22,437 nucleotides of DNA, from assembly GCA_965368585.1 (NCBI GenBank), contig CBDUNM010000077.1:1-22437 (forward strand). Reading direction: 5' to 3'. A program made the position numbers and the translations under genes. A model generated the notes under the pieces. That model searched no databases. It was not told the DNA's origin and saw nothing but the letters and a program-made list of their open reading frames with translations. This document shows, piece by piece, positions 7,592 to 15,312 of the stretch (its first letter is position 1; each line of letters starts with the position of its first letter). Source of the DNA: JARRQB01 sp965368585. GTDB taxonomy: Bacteria > Pseudomonadota > Gammaproteobacteria > Chromatiales > Chromatiaceae.

Positions 7592-8617
7592 TCATTTGAA
7601 TACGGCGTCGATGGAAAACCCTTCCTGTTCCAGGATCACGCGCAGTCGTTTCAAGGCGTCCATCTGGATCTGCCTGACCCGTTCCCGCGTCACGCCCAAC
7701 TCGTTGGCGACCTCTTCGAGCGTGGAATTCTCATATCCGCGCAGTCCGAAGCGGCGCAGCACGACTTCGCGCTGCTTGTCGTTCAGCTTCGCCAGCCATG
7801 CGTCCAGGTGCGCGTTGATGCCGTCGTTCTGCAAATGCTCGGTGGGGTCCGCGGCATTCTCGTCCGGTATGGTATCGAGCAGTGGTTTATCCGCTTCTTT
7901 GCCGTACGGGGTGTCGACCGAGGTGACGCGTTCATTGAGCCCGAGCATGCGCTTTACTTCATCGATAGGCTTGTCCAGCAGATCGGCAATCTCGTCCGCC
8001 GACGGCTCGTGGTCGAGCGTTTGCGCCAACTTGCGCGCAGCTCGAAGGTAGACGTTGATTTCCTTGACGACGTGTATCGGCAGGCGAATGGTGCGCGTTT
8101 GATTCATGATCGCGCGCTCGATCGTCTGACGAATCCACCACGTTGCGTAGGTCGAAAAGCGGAACCCTCGTTCCGGATCGAATTTCTCAACCGCCCGGAT
8201 TAGCCCGAGATTTCCCTCTTCGATCAAATCGAGCAGCGCCAAGCCGCGATTCATATAGCGCCGGGCGATTTTGACTACCAGGCGCAAATTCGACTCGATC
8301 ATTCGGCGCCGCGCCGCCATATCACCTTTTTGCGCCAGCCGCGCGAAGTACACTTCCTCTTCGGCCGTGAGCAACTTGGAGAAGCCGATCTCGCTCAGAT
8401 ACAAGCGGGTCGCGTCCAGTTGGCCGTCCGGTATTTCGCCGGCTTTGTAAGTTGCCGGCTCCGGATCGGGGGTGACAGCGACGGTATCGTCTCCATCGAT
8501 GACTGCGTTCACCTCCGCATCGATCGATTCGGCATCGCTGTCGTCGGACTCGACATCTTCGACAACCTTCACGTCGTCGAGTACGTCGACGTCCTCCCCG
8601 GTTCGCTTAAGCGGCAT
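7592..8617 (-). CDS. rpoS: RNA polymerase sigma factor RpoS
   Basis: Group 2 sigma-70 factor controlling the stationary-phase and general stress response. The 341-residue product has an acidic, Asp/Glu-rich N-terminus (about 7-55). Region 1.2 is at DATRLYLSEIG, and region 2 runs from MIESNLRLVVKIARRYMNRG through the -10-binding FRFSTYATWWIRQ. Region 3 holds IRLPIHVVKEIN. Region 4 carries the helix-turn-helix LEEVANELGVTRERVRQIQ. No RpoD-type non-conserved insertion is present, which together with nlpD upstream identifies RpoS rather than RpoD. The ATG at 8617 is chosen because AGGAG lies seven bases upstream; an in-frame TTG at 8620 is too close to it. In other gammaproteobacteria rpoS is also transcribed from within nlpD. 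Confidence 0.96.
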   Translation of the reverse strand: MPLKRTGEDVDVLDDVKVVEDVESDDSDAESIDAEVNAVIDGDDTVAVTPDPEPATYKAGEIPDGQLDATRLYLSEIGFSKLLTAEEEVYFARLAQKGDMAARRRMIESNLRLVVKIARRYMNRGLALLDLIEEGNLGLIRAVEKFDPERGFRFSTYATWWIRQTIERAIMNQTRTIRLPIHVVKEINVYLRAARKLAQTLDHEPSADEIADLLDKPIDEVKRMLGLNERVTSVDTPYGKEADKPLLDTIPDENAADPTEHLQNDGINAHLDAWLAKLNDKQREVVLRRFGLRGYENSTLEEVANELGVTRERVRQIQMDALKRLRVILEQEGFSIDAVFK

Positions 8618-8699
8618 CAATCAACTCCTACACCAACCTACCTACGGGCGCGCTAGATTCGGCGTAAATCGCAGGGTAATCCACATTTGACCGGCGTCG

Positions 8700-9473
8700 T
8701 TATCGACTTCTAGGCAGTAATTTCAACGGATCAACCGATTTACCGTCCCGCCGGATCTCAAAATGAAGCATGGGCCGTCCACCGTTGGATGTACCCATTT
8801 CCGCAATGCGGTCTCCTTTGGCTACCTGATCGCCCTCCTTGACCAGGATTTTTCTATTGTGTCCATACGCACTCAAATACTTGTCGTTATGTTTTAGGAT
8901 AATAAGCCGCCCGTAACCAATCAGTCCACTACCACTGTAAACGACCTGTCCCGATTCAGCCGCGCGAACCGATTGGCCGAGCTTTCCTCGAATGCTGACG
9001 CCTTTGTTGGCGGCGTCGGGCTGAGGCGCTGTCGCCAATACTTCTCCGGCGGTCGGCCAGACCCAGCGCAAGGCCTCGCGCCGCGCGGGCGCCCGTTTGG
9101 GTGGTGTGGGAACGGTCTTGGGTTTCTGCACCGGTTGGGTCGTTCGCCTGGCCGGCACCGGCGACACCGAAGGGCGCCGCGGCATCGCGGTCACGTTCAC
9201 CCGTGGCGGCGGCCTTAGGCGCAGGACCTGACCGGGCATGATCGTGTAAGGCGGCCGCAGTCGATTCCACTCCGCAAGCGTTCGCCAGTCTACACGCACC
9301 CCCGAGGCGATGGCAGCCAATGTATCGCCGCGTTTCACTCGGTAGATTTCCGCCCGCGGATCGATGGCCGGGATGCGTTGGCCCCGTGTTTCAAGTGGTG
9401 CCTGCCAACGTGCGGTGCAAGCAGTCAGCAGCAATACCGCGCTCAGCAAAAGCAATAACCCGCGCGCAAGCAC
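8700..9473 (-). CDS. nlpD: Lipoprotein NlpD: LysM plus degenerate LytM domain
   Basis: Envelope lipoprotein that activates the amidase AmiC during septal peptidoglycan splitting. With the GTG at 9473 the protein is 257 residues and begins MLARGLLLLLSAVLLLTAC, a textbook lipoprotein signal whose lipidated residue is Cys19. A LysM domain follows at about 43-87 (YRVKRGDTLAAIASG to IMPGQVLRL). A Pro/Arg/Thr-rich linker comes next, then a LytM/M23-like domain to the C-terminus. The M23 zinc ligands are not conserved: the first motif reads NKGVS and the last reads HFE rather than HxH. This fits a non-enzymatic activator. The frame stays open for a further 110 codons upstream, but a longer start would bury the lipobox. 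No clear ribosome site precedes the GTG, so the start is the weak point. Confidence 0.9.
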   Translation of the reverse strand: MLARGLLLLLSAVLLLTACTARWQAPLETRGQRIPAIDPRAEIYRVKRGDTLAAIASGVRVDWRTLAEWNRLRPPYTIMPGQVLRLRPPPRVNVTAMPRRPSVSPVPARRTTQPVQKPKTVPTPPKRAPARREALRWVWPTAGEVLATAPQPDAANKGVSIRGKLGQSVRAAESGQVVYSGSGLIGYGRLIILKHNDKYLSAYGHNRKILVKEGDQVAKGDRIAEMGTSNGGRPMLHFEIRRDGKSVDPLKLLPRSR

Positions 9474-9762
9474 GGCACACGCGGCAAGTCGAGACGGGCG
9501 ACGCGGGGACGAAGCACATCCTTGGTCGCCCGCGCGCGGATCGCCCGGCGGTCGCAACGCCGCGGTCGGTGCAGGCACAAGCGGCGCCGTACCGCACCGA
9601 CCGGAGGGTGTACTACTGCGTTTCTCGACCTGGTGCGGGTCGACAACCGCCGTGCGGCAGGGGCGCCCGAATAAACCGGGGAGACCCACCGTAAGCACGC
9701 CACAAGCGCCAGGTGCAAGACTCACGGATTTCGAATGCATGGTGACTCTTGTCGATGCCCGC
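9474..9762 (-). other. 289-base gap between yqaA and nlpD with a long-stem inverted repeat
   Basis: This gap breaks an otherwise tightly packed operon. The nlpD frame is open through it, but the sequence is not protein-like. A perfect 10-bp inverted repeat CGGTCGGTGC/GCACCGACCG (9563-9572 and 9594-9603) encloses a 21-base loop that contains the palindrome GGCGCC. No T-run follows on the minus strand, so it is not an ordinary terminator. It may hold an nlpD/rpoS promoter or a leader structure, but no convincing -35/-10 pair was found. Confidence 0.45.
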
Positions 9763-10341
9763 TTACAACTTATAGATAAGCACACCCGCCACGACGAGGA
9801 CAACGGTTATCCAACCGATGTAGTCGATCCATTGATGCAGTTTTCTTTCCATTTTCTCGCCACCCCACGCCATCAGGGTGGCCACCAGAAAAAACCGCGC
9901 GCCCCGGCCCACGATTGAGGCCGCCACAAACGGCAGAAACGCCATGGCGATGACGCCGGCGGTAATCGTAAATACCTTGTACGGAATCGGTGAAAACCCG
10001 GCAAGAAAAACCGCCCAGAAACCCCATTCGGCGAACCAGGCCTTGGCCTGCAGGTACTTGGGATAATATCCGGCATCCTGCAGAAACGGTGCGACGGCGT
10101 CGAAGGCCAGCAGCCCGATCGCGTAACCCAGTATTCCGCCCAGCACCGAGGTGACCGTGGTCAGGAGCGCGAAGCGCCAGGCGCGCGCGGGCTGCGCCAG
10201 GCTCATGGGTGCCAGCATTACATCCGGTGGCACGGGGAAAAAGGACGACTCAGCAAAGCTCAACCCACCCAGATACCAGGCGGCGCGGGGATGCCTGGAC
10301 CATTTCATTACCTGCAAATACAAAGACGAAAACCACTTCAA
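9763..10341 (-). CDS. yqaA: YqaA family VTT/DedA-like inner membrane protein
   Basis: Membrane protein of the SNARE-associated/VTT (DedA-like) family. The 192 residues match YqaA. Features are the N-terminal reentrant-loop sequence GLSFAESSFFPVPPDVMLAPM (split here by residue 24 onward), the VTSVLGGILGYAIG glycine zipper, and FLAGFSPIPYKVFTITAGV. The later segment VGRGARFFLVATLMAWGG carries the conserved Arg residues. Four to five hydrophobic segments are seen. DedA-like proteins are linked to lipid carrier flipping and proton-motive force; the role of YqaA is not established. The start is a TTG overlapping the pcm stop as TTGA, with a GGGGGAG ribosome site upstream. It is therefore translationally coupled to pcm. 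An ATG at 10308 is an alternative. Confidence 0.9.
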   Translation of the reverse strand: MKWFSSLYLQVMKWSRHPRAAWYLGGLSFAESSFFPVPPDVMLAPMSLAQPARAWRFALLTTVTSVLGGILGYAIGLLAFDAVAPFLQDAGYYPKYLQAKAWFAEWGFWAVFLAGFSPIPYKVFTITAGVIAMAFLPFVAASIVGRGARFFLVATLMAWGGEKMERKLHQWIDYIGWITVVLVVAGVLIYKL

Positions 10342-11003
10342 CGCTGCACTCCCCCGATCAACGGGACGAAAACGACGCGTTCCAACAGTTCCTTGTCGTA
10401 GCCGCCTGACGTGCGCATCACGCGCACCAGAACCTGTTCGACTCTGCGGCCAATCGGCAAAACCATCCTTCCACCGGGCTTTAATTGTTCGACCAGAGCC
10501 AAGGGGATGCCTTCTGGCGCCGCCGTCACAATGATGCCGTCGTAGGGTCCGTATTCCGGCAGGCCCAAACCACCGTCGGCATGTTTGGTGCGGATGTTTC
10601 GGATATTCAACTCGCGAAACCGCTGCCGCGCCTGATCCAGCAGACCAGCGATCCGCTCTACGGTGTAGACGCGGCGCACCAGGGGCGCAAGCACCGCGGT
10701 CTGATATCCGGAGCCAGTTCCCACCTCCAGAACGTTTTCGATCGGACCGCCGTCCAACAAAGCCTCCGTCATACGGGCCACAATGTAGGGCTGGGAAATC
10801 GTTTGCCCGGAGCCGATCGGCAACGCGGTGTCTTCGTAGGCCCGGCTGGCCAGCGCCTCTTCGATAAAGATATGCCGCGGCACCACGCGGATACGCTCCA
10901 GCACCTGCGGATTGCGAATGCCTTCGCGACGCAATCGTTCGACCAGTCGCTCGCGGGTTCGCGCCGACGTCATACCGATGCCGTCGTGATTGGAGTTGAT
11001 CAA
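10338..11003 (-). CDS. pcm: Protein-L-isoaspartate O-methyltransferase
   Basis: SAM-dependent repair enzyme that methylates isoaspartyl residues in aged proteins. The conserved start GIGMTSARTRERLVERLRRE is followed by VVPRHIFIEEALASRAYEDTALPIG and GQTISQPYIVARMTEALL. The SAM motif I reads NVLEVGTGSGYQTAVLA. IIVTAAPEGIP and LKPGGRMVLPIG complete the fold. I place the start at a TTG (11003) whose codon overlaps the surE stop as TTGA. GGAGG lies seven bases upstream, and yqaA starts in the same way. Alternatives are a TTG at 11021 and the ATG at 10973 (MTSARTRERL); the last would drop the conserved GIG. The surE-pcm-nlpD-rpoS order is typical of gammaproteobacteria. Confidence 0.93.
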   Translation of the reverse strand: MINSNHDGIGMTSARTRERLVERLRREGIRNPQVLERIRVVPRHIFIEEALASRAYEDTALPIGSGQTISQPYIVARMTEALLDGGPIENVLEVGTGSGYQTAVLAPLVRRVYTVERIAGLLDQARQRFRELNIRNIRTKHADGGLGLPEYGPYDGIIVTAAPEGIPLALVEQLKPGGRMVLPIGRRVEQVLVRVMRTSGGYDKELLERVVFVPLIGGVQR

Positions 11004-11749
11004 ACCGGGCCCTCCAGCCAACCGGACACCTCGGCCAGCGCCTGGTGGCGGGTCAAGTCGACGTGTATCGGAGTGACGGAGACGAAGCCATGGCGGACCG
11101 CGTGAAAATCCGTGCCGGGACCGGCGTCCTGTTCGGTTCCCGCGGGGCCGACCCAGTAGATCGGGCGGCCGCGCGGGTCGGTGGCTTTCACCACCGGCTC
11201 GGCTTTGTGGCGATGACCCAGGCGGGTCGCGACGATCCCCCTAATCTCACTGTACGGCAGATCCGGCACGTTGACGTTCAGAATGGCATCGGATGCCAAC
11301 GGCGACGAGCACATGCGCATAACCAGTTCCCGCGCGACTCGCGCACCACTTTTGAAATGGCGGGGCTCGTGCGGGACCATGGAAATCGCCATCGCGGGAA
11401 AGCCCAGGAAACGCCCTTCGGTCGCGGCCGCGACGGTACCGGAGTAAATGACGTCGTCGCCCATGTTGGCCCCCGCGTTGATACCCGCAACCACCATATC
11501 GGGCTCTTGCTCCAGCAGTCCGGTAATCGCCAGATGCACGCAATCGGTCGGCGTGCCCTCGACCCGATTGAACCCGTTGGCAAGCTTGCGGGTGCGTATC
11601 GGCATGTCCAGGGTTAGGGAATTACTCGCACCGCTACGATCCCGGTCCGGAGCGACGACCGTGATCTCGCCCAGGCTCTGTAATGCATTCGCAAGCGCGG
11701 CCAGCCCCGGCGCTTCGACGCCGTCGTCGTTACTCAATAGGATGCGCAT
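11000..11749 (-). CDS. surE: 5'/3'-nucleotidase SurE
   Basis: Metal-dependent nucleoside monophosphate phosphatase of the stationary-phase survival group. The 249-residue protein starts MRILLSNDDGVEAPGLAAL, in which the NDDG Asp pair binds the metal. It continues with ITVVAPDRDRSGASNSLTL, holding the conserved Ser/Asn ligands. VEGTPTDCVHLAI, VVAGINAGANMGDDVIYSGTVAA and FPAMAIS are also typical. The ATG at 11749 is chosen because the family motif begins there; the longer open frame upstream is not conserved. The gene overlaps pcm by 4 bases at its 3' end and is the first gene of the pcm-yqaA-nlpD-rpoS run. The plus-strand smr gene lies directly upstream, so its promoter should fall in 11750-11919. 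Confidence 0.95.
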   Translation of the reverse strand: MRILLSNDDGVEAPGLAALANALQSLGEITVVAPDRDRSGASNSLTLDMPIRTRKLANGFNRVEGTPTDCVHLAITGLLEQEPDMVVAGINAGANMGDDVIYSGTVAAATEGRFLGFPAMAISMVPHEPRHFKSGARVARELVMRMCSSPLASDAILNVNVPDLPYSEIRGIVATRLGHRHKAEPVVKATDPRGRPIYWVGPAGTEQDAGPGTDFHAVRHGFVSVTPIHVDLTRHQALAEVSGWLEGPV

Positions 11750-11919
11750 GTAAAAAAGTTCGACGTGCCCGAAGCTCAACCCGTTTGGCTGCGGCGCAAT
11801 TCTACTGAATATCGCTCGCGCGCTCACCTGCAGAATCACGCCGGCCGTGTTTGCGGCTCGCCATGGTCCGATCGATCGGCGGGCTTGATCCCGGATCGAT
11901 TTAACGCTCAAATCGGAGC

Positions 11920-12456
11920 ATGTCCGCTGATGATAAGAAATCCGACGATCAACGCCTTTTTCGCGAAGCGATGGGCGACATCGAACCCTTGCAGCAGGAC
12001 CGGACTTCCCCCTATCGCAAGCGCCGGCGCCCGGAACCCCTGAATCTGCCGGTGGGTGACGAAGCAGATGACGTGCTGGGGGATCTGAACGTAGAGACGC
12101 CGGAATTTCTGGATTTCGTGCGACCCGGCGTGCAAAAGCGGGTCTATCGCGACCTGCAGCGCGGCGTTATTGTACCCGAGGGAACGCTCGACCTGCACGG
12201 TATGCGGGTCAACGACGCGCGACGCGCATTCAGTCGCTTTCTCACCCAGAGCCGCAATGCCGGCCGACGCTGTATTCGTATCATCCACGGAAAAGGACGC
12301 AGTTCTTGCAGCAGCCAGCCCGTGCTCAAGCAAAAAACCAACCAATGGCTGCAGCAATCCCCCGAAGTCCTTGCTTTCTGCGCCGCGCCGCGCTGGGATG
12401 GCGGGACCGGAGCAGCCTACGTTTTATTGTCGCGAAAAGCACGCCTCGAGCCGTAA
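11920..12456 (+). CDS. Smr/MutS2 C-terminal domain protein (SmrA/SmrB-like)
   Basis: Protein with a single C-terminal Smr domain. Related proteins are MutS2 and the ribosome-collision endonuclease SmrB of E. coli (YfcN). The 178 residues comprise a charged N-terminal region (1-60) and a linker FLDFVRPGVQKRVYRDLQRG at about 63-82. The Smr domain carries DLHG at 91-94 and the second motif HGKG at 123-126, followed by VLKQKTNQWLQQ and GGTGAAYVLL. The motifs are those of an active Smr fold. Whether it acts in ribosome rescue or in nicking DNA cannot be told from sequence. It lies on the plus strand between surE and truD, which are usually adjacent. The ATG at 11920 has a GGAG too close to it (one base), so a later start at 11971 is possible. 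Confidence 0.9.
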   Translation: MSADDKKSDDQRLFREAMGDIEPLQQDRTSPYRKRRRPEPLNLPVGDEADDVLGDLNVETPEFLDFVRPGVQKRVYRDLQRGVIVPEGTLDLHGMRVNDARRAFSRFLTQSRNAGRRCIRIIHGKGRSSCSSQPVLKQKTNQWLQQSPEVLAFCAAPRWDGGTGAAYVLLSRKARLEP

Positions 12457-12514
12457 GGGCTTAACCCCCGGCCGCACGAGAAAAAACGGGCCACCACGCG
12501 CGCATTCTCCCGGA

Positions 12515-13567
12515 CTATCGCGAGACCTTAATCAATTCACGCAGGACGACGGTCGCGTAGGCGCCCGCATCGAGAGTGAACGACAAATGCAGGTCGCGCG
12601 CGTCGAACGACCAATCGAGGTCGCGCACCGGCGCCCGCAAAGCCCGCCGACCCGCCTCCACGCCGGCGCGGGCCAGTCCTTCGGTCCACAGGACGTAATC
12701 CGCGAGCACTCGCCGCTCGAGTTGCGCCGCTTCGTCGGTTGGCGCCTTGGCGCGCGAAGCGCGCCCCGCCAGGGGTCCGGTGGGATGGATATCGAGGGTG
12801 TTGACCCGGGTCGCGATTTGCGGATCACCGGACGCCGGCACAAAGGTCTGGGGTGCGCCATCGAGTTGATAGACGTCACCGGGCAGCGGGCGATTCCAGT
12901 TTTGCTGCCAAACCCGTTCGGCCAGCAGGTGATTGAACAACCAGCTTCGCGCTGCCGACAACAGCAGACTGCGTTGATCGCGCCGCAGGCGCTTGGCCGG
13001 CGCGCCGAAAAAGGCGTGCGCCCGTTGCAGATTTCGGCCTTCGATACCGAATCGCTGCGGTCCGAAATAGTTGGGTACACCGCCGGTCGAGAGCACGGCC
13101 AGGCGACCTTCGAGGTCCTCGTGTCGGCCGTCGATATCGCGCAGCCGCAAACGAAACCGGTTGCCGCGCAGGCTGCCGCGACGAATCTTGCGATTGTGCG
13201 GCCGCGCGCGAAGGACCTGTACATCGTCGCCCTCGAGTGCCGACCAATCGGGCACCGGTTTACCCGCCAAACGGACCGAAAACGCCTGTGTCGTGACCGC
13301 AACCCTGTCCTTCAGGCCCGCAAAACCGATGTCTTTTTGCGCCACCCCGGCGAGACGCGCGATACGGCAAACCAGATCCTGGGTATTGAGATTACGCTTG
13401 CGCAGCGCGAGAAAAACGTGCTCGCCCGCGCCGCTCGCCTCGTAACCCAGGATTTCGTCGACCTGAAAGTCTTCCGGCTGCACACGCGTACGGCCGCTGC
13501 CGACGGGCTTCCCATAGGCGCACGGCAGCCCCAAGGTGGGATCGCCCGGAGTGGACCACCGCGTCAT
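12515..13567 (-). CDS. truD: tRNA pseudouridine(13) synthase TruD
   Basis: Pseudouridine synthase that modifies U13 of tRNA-Glu. The 350 residues match the family. The N-terminal part has RVQPEDFQVDEIL (28-40) and HVFLALRKRNLNTQD. The catalytic Asp is residue 87 in IGFAGLKDRVAVTTQ. NYFGPQRFGIEGRNL is a signature stretch, and LLLSAARSWLFNHLLAERV lies in the TruD insertion domain. The ATG overlaps the ispF stop as ATGA, so it is coupled to ispF translation. It ends 58 bases from the convergent smr stop, and no clear terminator was seen between them. Confidence 0.95.
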   Translation of the reverse strand: MTRWSTPGDPTLGLPCAYGKPVGSGRTRVQPEDFQVDEILGYEASGAGEHVFLALRKRNLNTQDLVCRIARLAGVAQKDIGFAGLKDRVAVTTQAFSVRLAGKPVPDWSALEGDDVQVLRARPHNRKIRRGSLRGNRFRLRLRDIDGRHEDLEGRLAVLSTGGVPNYFGPQRFGIEGRNLQRAHAFFGAPAKRLRRDQRSLLLSAARSWLFNHLLAERVWQQNWNRPLPGDVYQLDGAPQTFVPASGDPQIATRVNTLDIHPTGPLAGRASRAKAPTDEAAQLERRVLADYVLWTEGLARAGVEAGRRALRAPVRDLDWSFDARDLHLSFTLDAGAYATVVLRELIKVSR

Positions 13568-14034
13568 TCTGTGAGCAACGCAACCGCGTGCGCGGCGATA
13601 CCCTCGGCGCGACCGACGAAGCCCATACGCTCGGTGGTGGTCGCTTTGACGTTCACGCGCGACACATCGATATTTAGGTCGGCTGCGATATTGGCGTTCA
13701 TTGCCGCGACGTGCATCGCCAGGCGCGGAACCTGGGCGACGACCGTCAGGTCGACGTTGCTGACGTCCAGTCCCGCTTGCCGGATCGAGTGCGCCACCCG
13801 CCGCAGCAGCACGCGGCTGTCGATATTCTTGAACGCGGCGTCGGCATCCGGAAAGTGCTTTCCGATGTCGCCCAGCCCCGCACCGCCGAGCAAGGCATCA
13901 CACAGCGCGTGCAGCAGGACATCGCCATCGGAGTGCGCCACCAAGCGGCGATCGTGCGCGATACGCACGCCGCCGACCACGATGTGGTCGCCCGGACCAA
14001 AACGGTGAGCATCGTAGCCATGACCGATACGCAT
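13564..14034 (-). CDS. ispF: 2-C-methyl-D-erythritol 2,4-cyclodiphosphate synthase
   Basis: Fifth enzyme of the MEP isoprenoid pathway, which cyclises CDP-methylerythritol 2-phosphate with release of CMP. The 156 residues are the usual size. Metal ligands are Asp8 and His10 in MRIGHGYDAHRF, and His42 in DVLLHALCDALLG. LGDIGKHFPDADAAFKNIDS and VKATTTERMGFVGRAEGI are the other conserved blocks. In most gammaproteobacteria ispD is directly upstream. Here ispD is about 1.3 kb away because tatD and an intergenic element lie between, so ispF probably has its own promoter in the 87-base gap shared with tatD. Confidence 0.97.
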   Translation of the reverse strand: MRIGHGYDAHRFGPGDHIVVGGVRIAHDRRLVAHSDGDVLLHALCDALLGGAGLGDIGKHFPDADAAFKNIDSRVLLRRVAHSIRQAGLDVSNVDLTVVAQVPRLAMHVAAMNANIAADLNIDVSRVNVKATTTERMGFVGRAEGIAAHAVALLTE

Positions 14035-14121
14035 TCGACGAAACCCGATTCCTTGCTGACCCGAATACGGCCTGCGATCTTAGCACGCCTCTGACACCCC
14101 GTTTGGCGTTAATATCGCCCA

Positions 14122-14886
14122 ATGGAGCTGATCGACACCCATTGCCACCTGGACGTCGAGGCGTTCGCCGCCGATCGCGCCGAGGTCATCGCACGCGCCA
14201 AAACGGGTGGTGTGACGCGGTTTGTCGTCCCCGGCATCCATCGCGACGAGTGGCCGCAATTGCTCGCGCTGTGCGCAACCGATCCACACCTGTACCCCGC
14301 GTTGGGTCTGCACCCGGTTTATCTGGCGAGACACCGACCGACCCACTTGGCCGAACTGACGGCCCGGTTGGCGCGTGAGCGGCCGCTCGCGGTGGGTGAA
14401 ATCGGTCTCGACTTCGCGGTCAAGTCGCTGGACCGCGACCGGCAGTTGCGACTATTCGAAGCACAGTTGGAAGTGGCCAAATCGTTCGATCTGCCGGTGC
14501 TGCTGCACGTGCGCAAGGCGCACGATGAAGTGTTGCGTTTGTTGCGCAGTCAGCAGCTGTCCGCAGGGATTTGCCATGCATTCAATGGCAGCCTGCAGCA
14601 GGCGGAAAAGTACATCGAACTCGGTTTCAAGCTTGGCTTTGGCGGCATGTTGACGTACCTGCGATCGAACAAGCTGCGGGCCCTGGCGGCGGAGTTACCG
14701 CTGCACGCCCTGGTGCTCGAGACCGATGCGCCGGATTTGACGGTGGCATCGCATCAATACCAGCGCAACAGTCCGGAGTACCTGCCCGAAGTGCTGGCGG
14801 CGCTGTCCGATGTCCGGGATGAAACTGCCGAGGAGATCGCCGCCGCGACGACGGCGAATGCCATCGAAATCCTGCGTCTGCAATGA
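14122..14886 (+). CDS. TatD family metal-dependent hydrolase (YjjV-like)
   Basis: Amidohydrolase-fold nuclease-like protein of the TatD group. The 254 residues carry the expected metal ligands: THCHLD (6-11), the carboxylate in VGEIGLDF near 91-98, His in VLLHVRKAHDE, His in GICHAFNGS, and the final Asp in LVLETDAPDL. DNase or 3'-5' exonuclease activity is known for E. coli TatD; for the YjjV subgroup it is mainly inferred. The ATG follows a short symmetrical GGCG-TTAATAT-CGCC sequence and no strong ribosome site. It is on the plus strand inside a block otherwise read leftward. Base and codon use look like the neighbours, so recent transfer is not indicated. Confidence 0.93.
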   Translation: MELIDTHCHLDVEAFAADRAEVIARAKTGGVTRFVVPGIHRDEWPQLLALCATDPHLYPALGLHPVYLARHRPTHLAELTARLARERPLAVGEIGLDFAVKSLDRDRQLRLFEAQLEVAKSFDLPVLLHVRKAHDEVLRLLRSQQLSAGICHAFNGSLQQAEKYIELGFKLGFGGMLTYLRSNKLRALAAELPLHALVLETDAPDLTVASHQYQRNSPEYLPEVLAALSDVRDETAEEIAAATTANAIEILRLQ

Positions 14887-15312
14887 CAGCTTCGACCGGC
14901 GGAACTTCACCGCGAGGCGTTCGTCCGGCTTACCGGGCTGAACCGGCACATGGTTTGACCACCGCGTGACCCTAAAAACCGCAGTTGATCGCTCGCTTCG
15001 AGCAATACCCAACTCATTGGTCTATCGACGATTATAGGCCGCACCACGATTCACTCGCTGGGTGAACACCGCTGCGACCACCAGAGCATGTCCCGCGCGG
15101 CGCTTGACGGCGTTTTTACTCGTTGGAATAGCTCGATTACTACTCCGGGCAGCCTGCCCTTTGCCCTTCGGGCCAGCTATCGCTGTTCAAATCGCTCCAC
15201 GCGTTTTTAGTCCGCTTCGTCATGCCTCGCCAAACACCACGCGGATCCCACCCTGGAGGCCGTCCAACTGCGGTTTTTAGCTTGACGCTTGCGGTGCAGG
15301 GGCTTGCCGCGA
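14887..15312. other. 426-base convergent intergenic region with no supported gene
   Basis: This stretch separates the tatD and ispD stop codons. The open frames in it (for example 15062-15280 plus) lack protein-like character. Most of it is occupied by the 309-base segment bounded by perfect inverted repeats, listed separately. No clear intrinsic terminator with a T-run was found for either flanking gene. Confidence 0.7.
14972..15280. repeat. 309-base segment bounded by perfect 16-bp inverted repeats (MITE-like candidate)
   Basis: CTAAAAACCGCAGTTG at 14972-14987 is the exact reverse complement of 15265-15280. Inside, two further minus-strand TAAAAAC motifs occur at 15203-15210 and 15112-15119. 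GCTTGACG appears at 15102 and again at 15280, next to the right end. No transposase frame is present. A target-site duplication is not clear: TGAC lies near both ends but not flush with them. The layout fits a small non-autonomous element or an interspersed intergenic repeat. Confidence 0.5.

Noticed and set aside
9474..9740. Longer NlpD starting at the ATG at 9740
   Set aside because: It would place the lipoprotein signal about 110 residues from the N-terminus, where it could not work as a secretion signal.
12170..14008. 612-residue plus-strand open frame opposite truD and ispF
   Set aside because: It lies antisense to two fully recognisable genes, is Arg/Pro-rich and has no domain. Long antisense frames are expected at this GC content.
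15062..15280. 72-residue open frame in the tatD-ispD gap
   Set aside because: It ends in the right inverted repeat, has no ribosome site and no convincing protein composition. It is better explained as part of the repeat element.
14972..15280. Integron attC site or cassette
   Set aside because: The ends do not show the paired RYYYAAC/GTTRRRY core boxes in proper arrangement, and no integrase or cassette gene is near.
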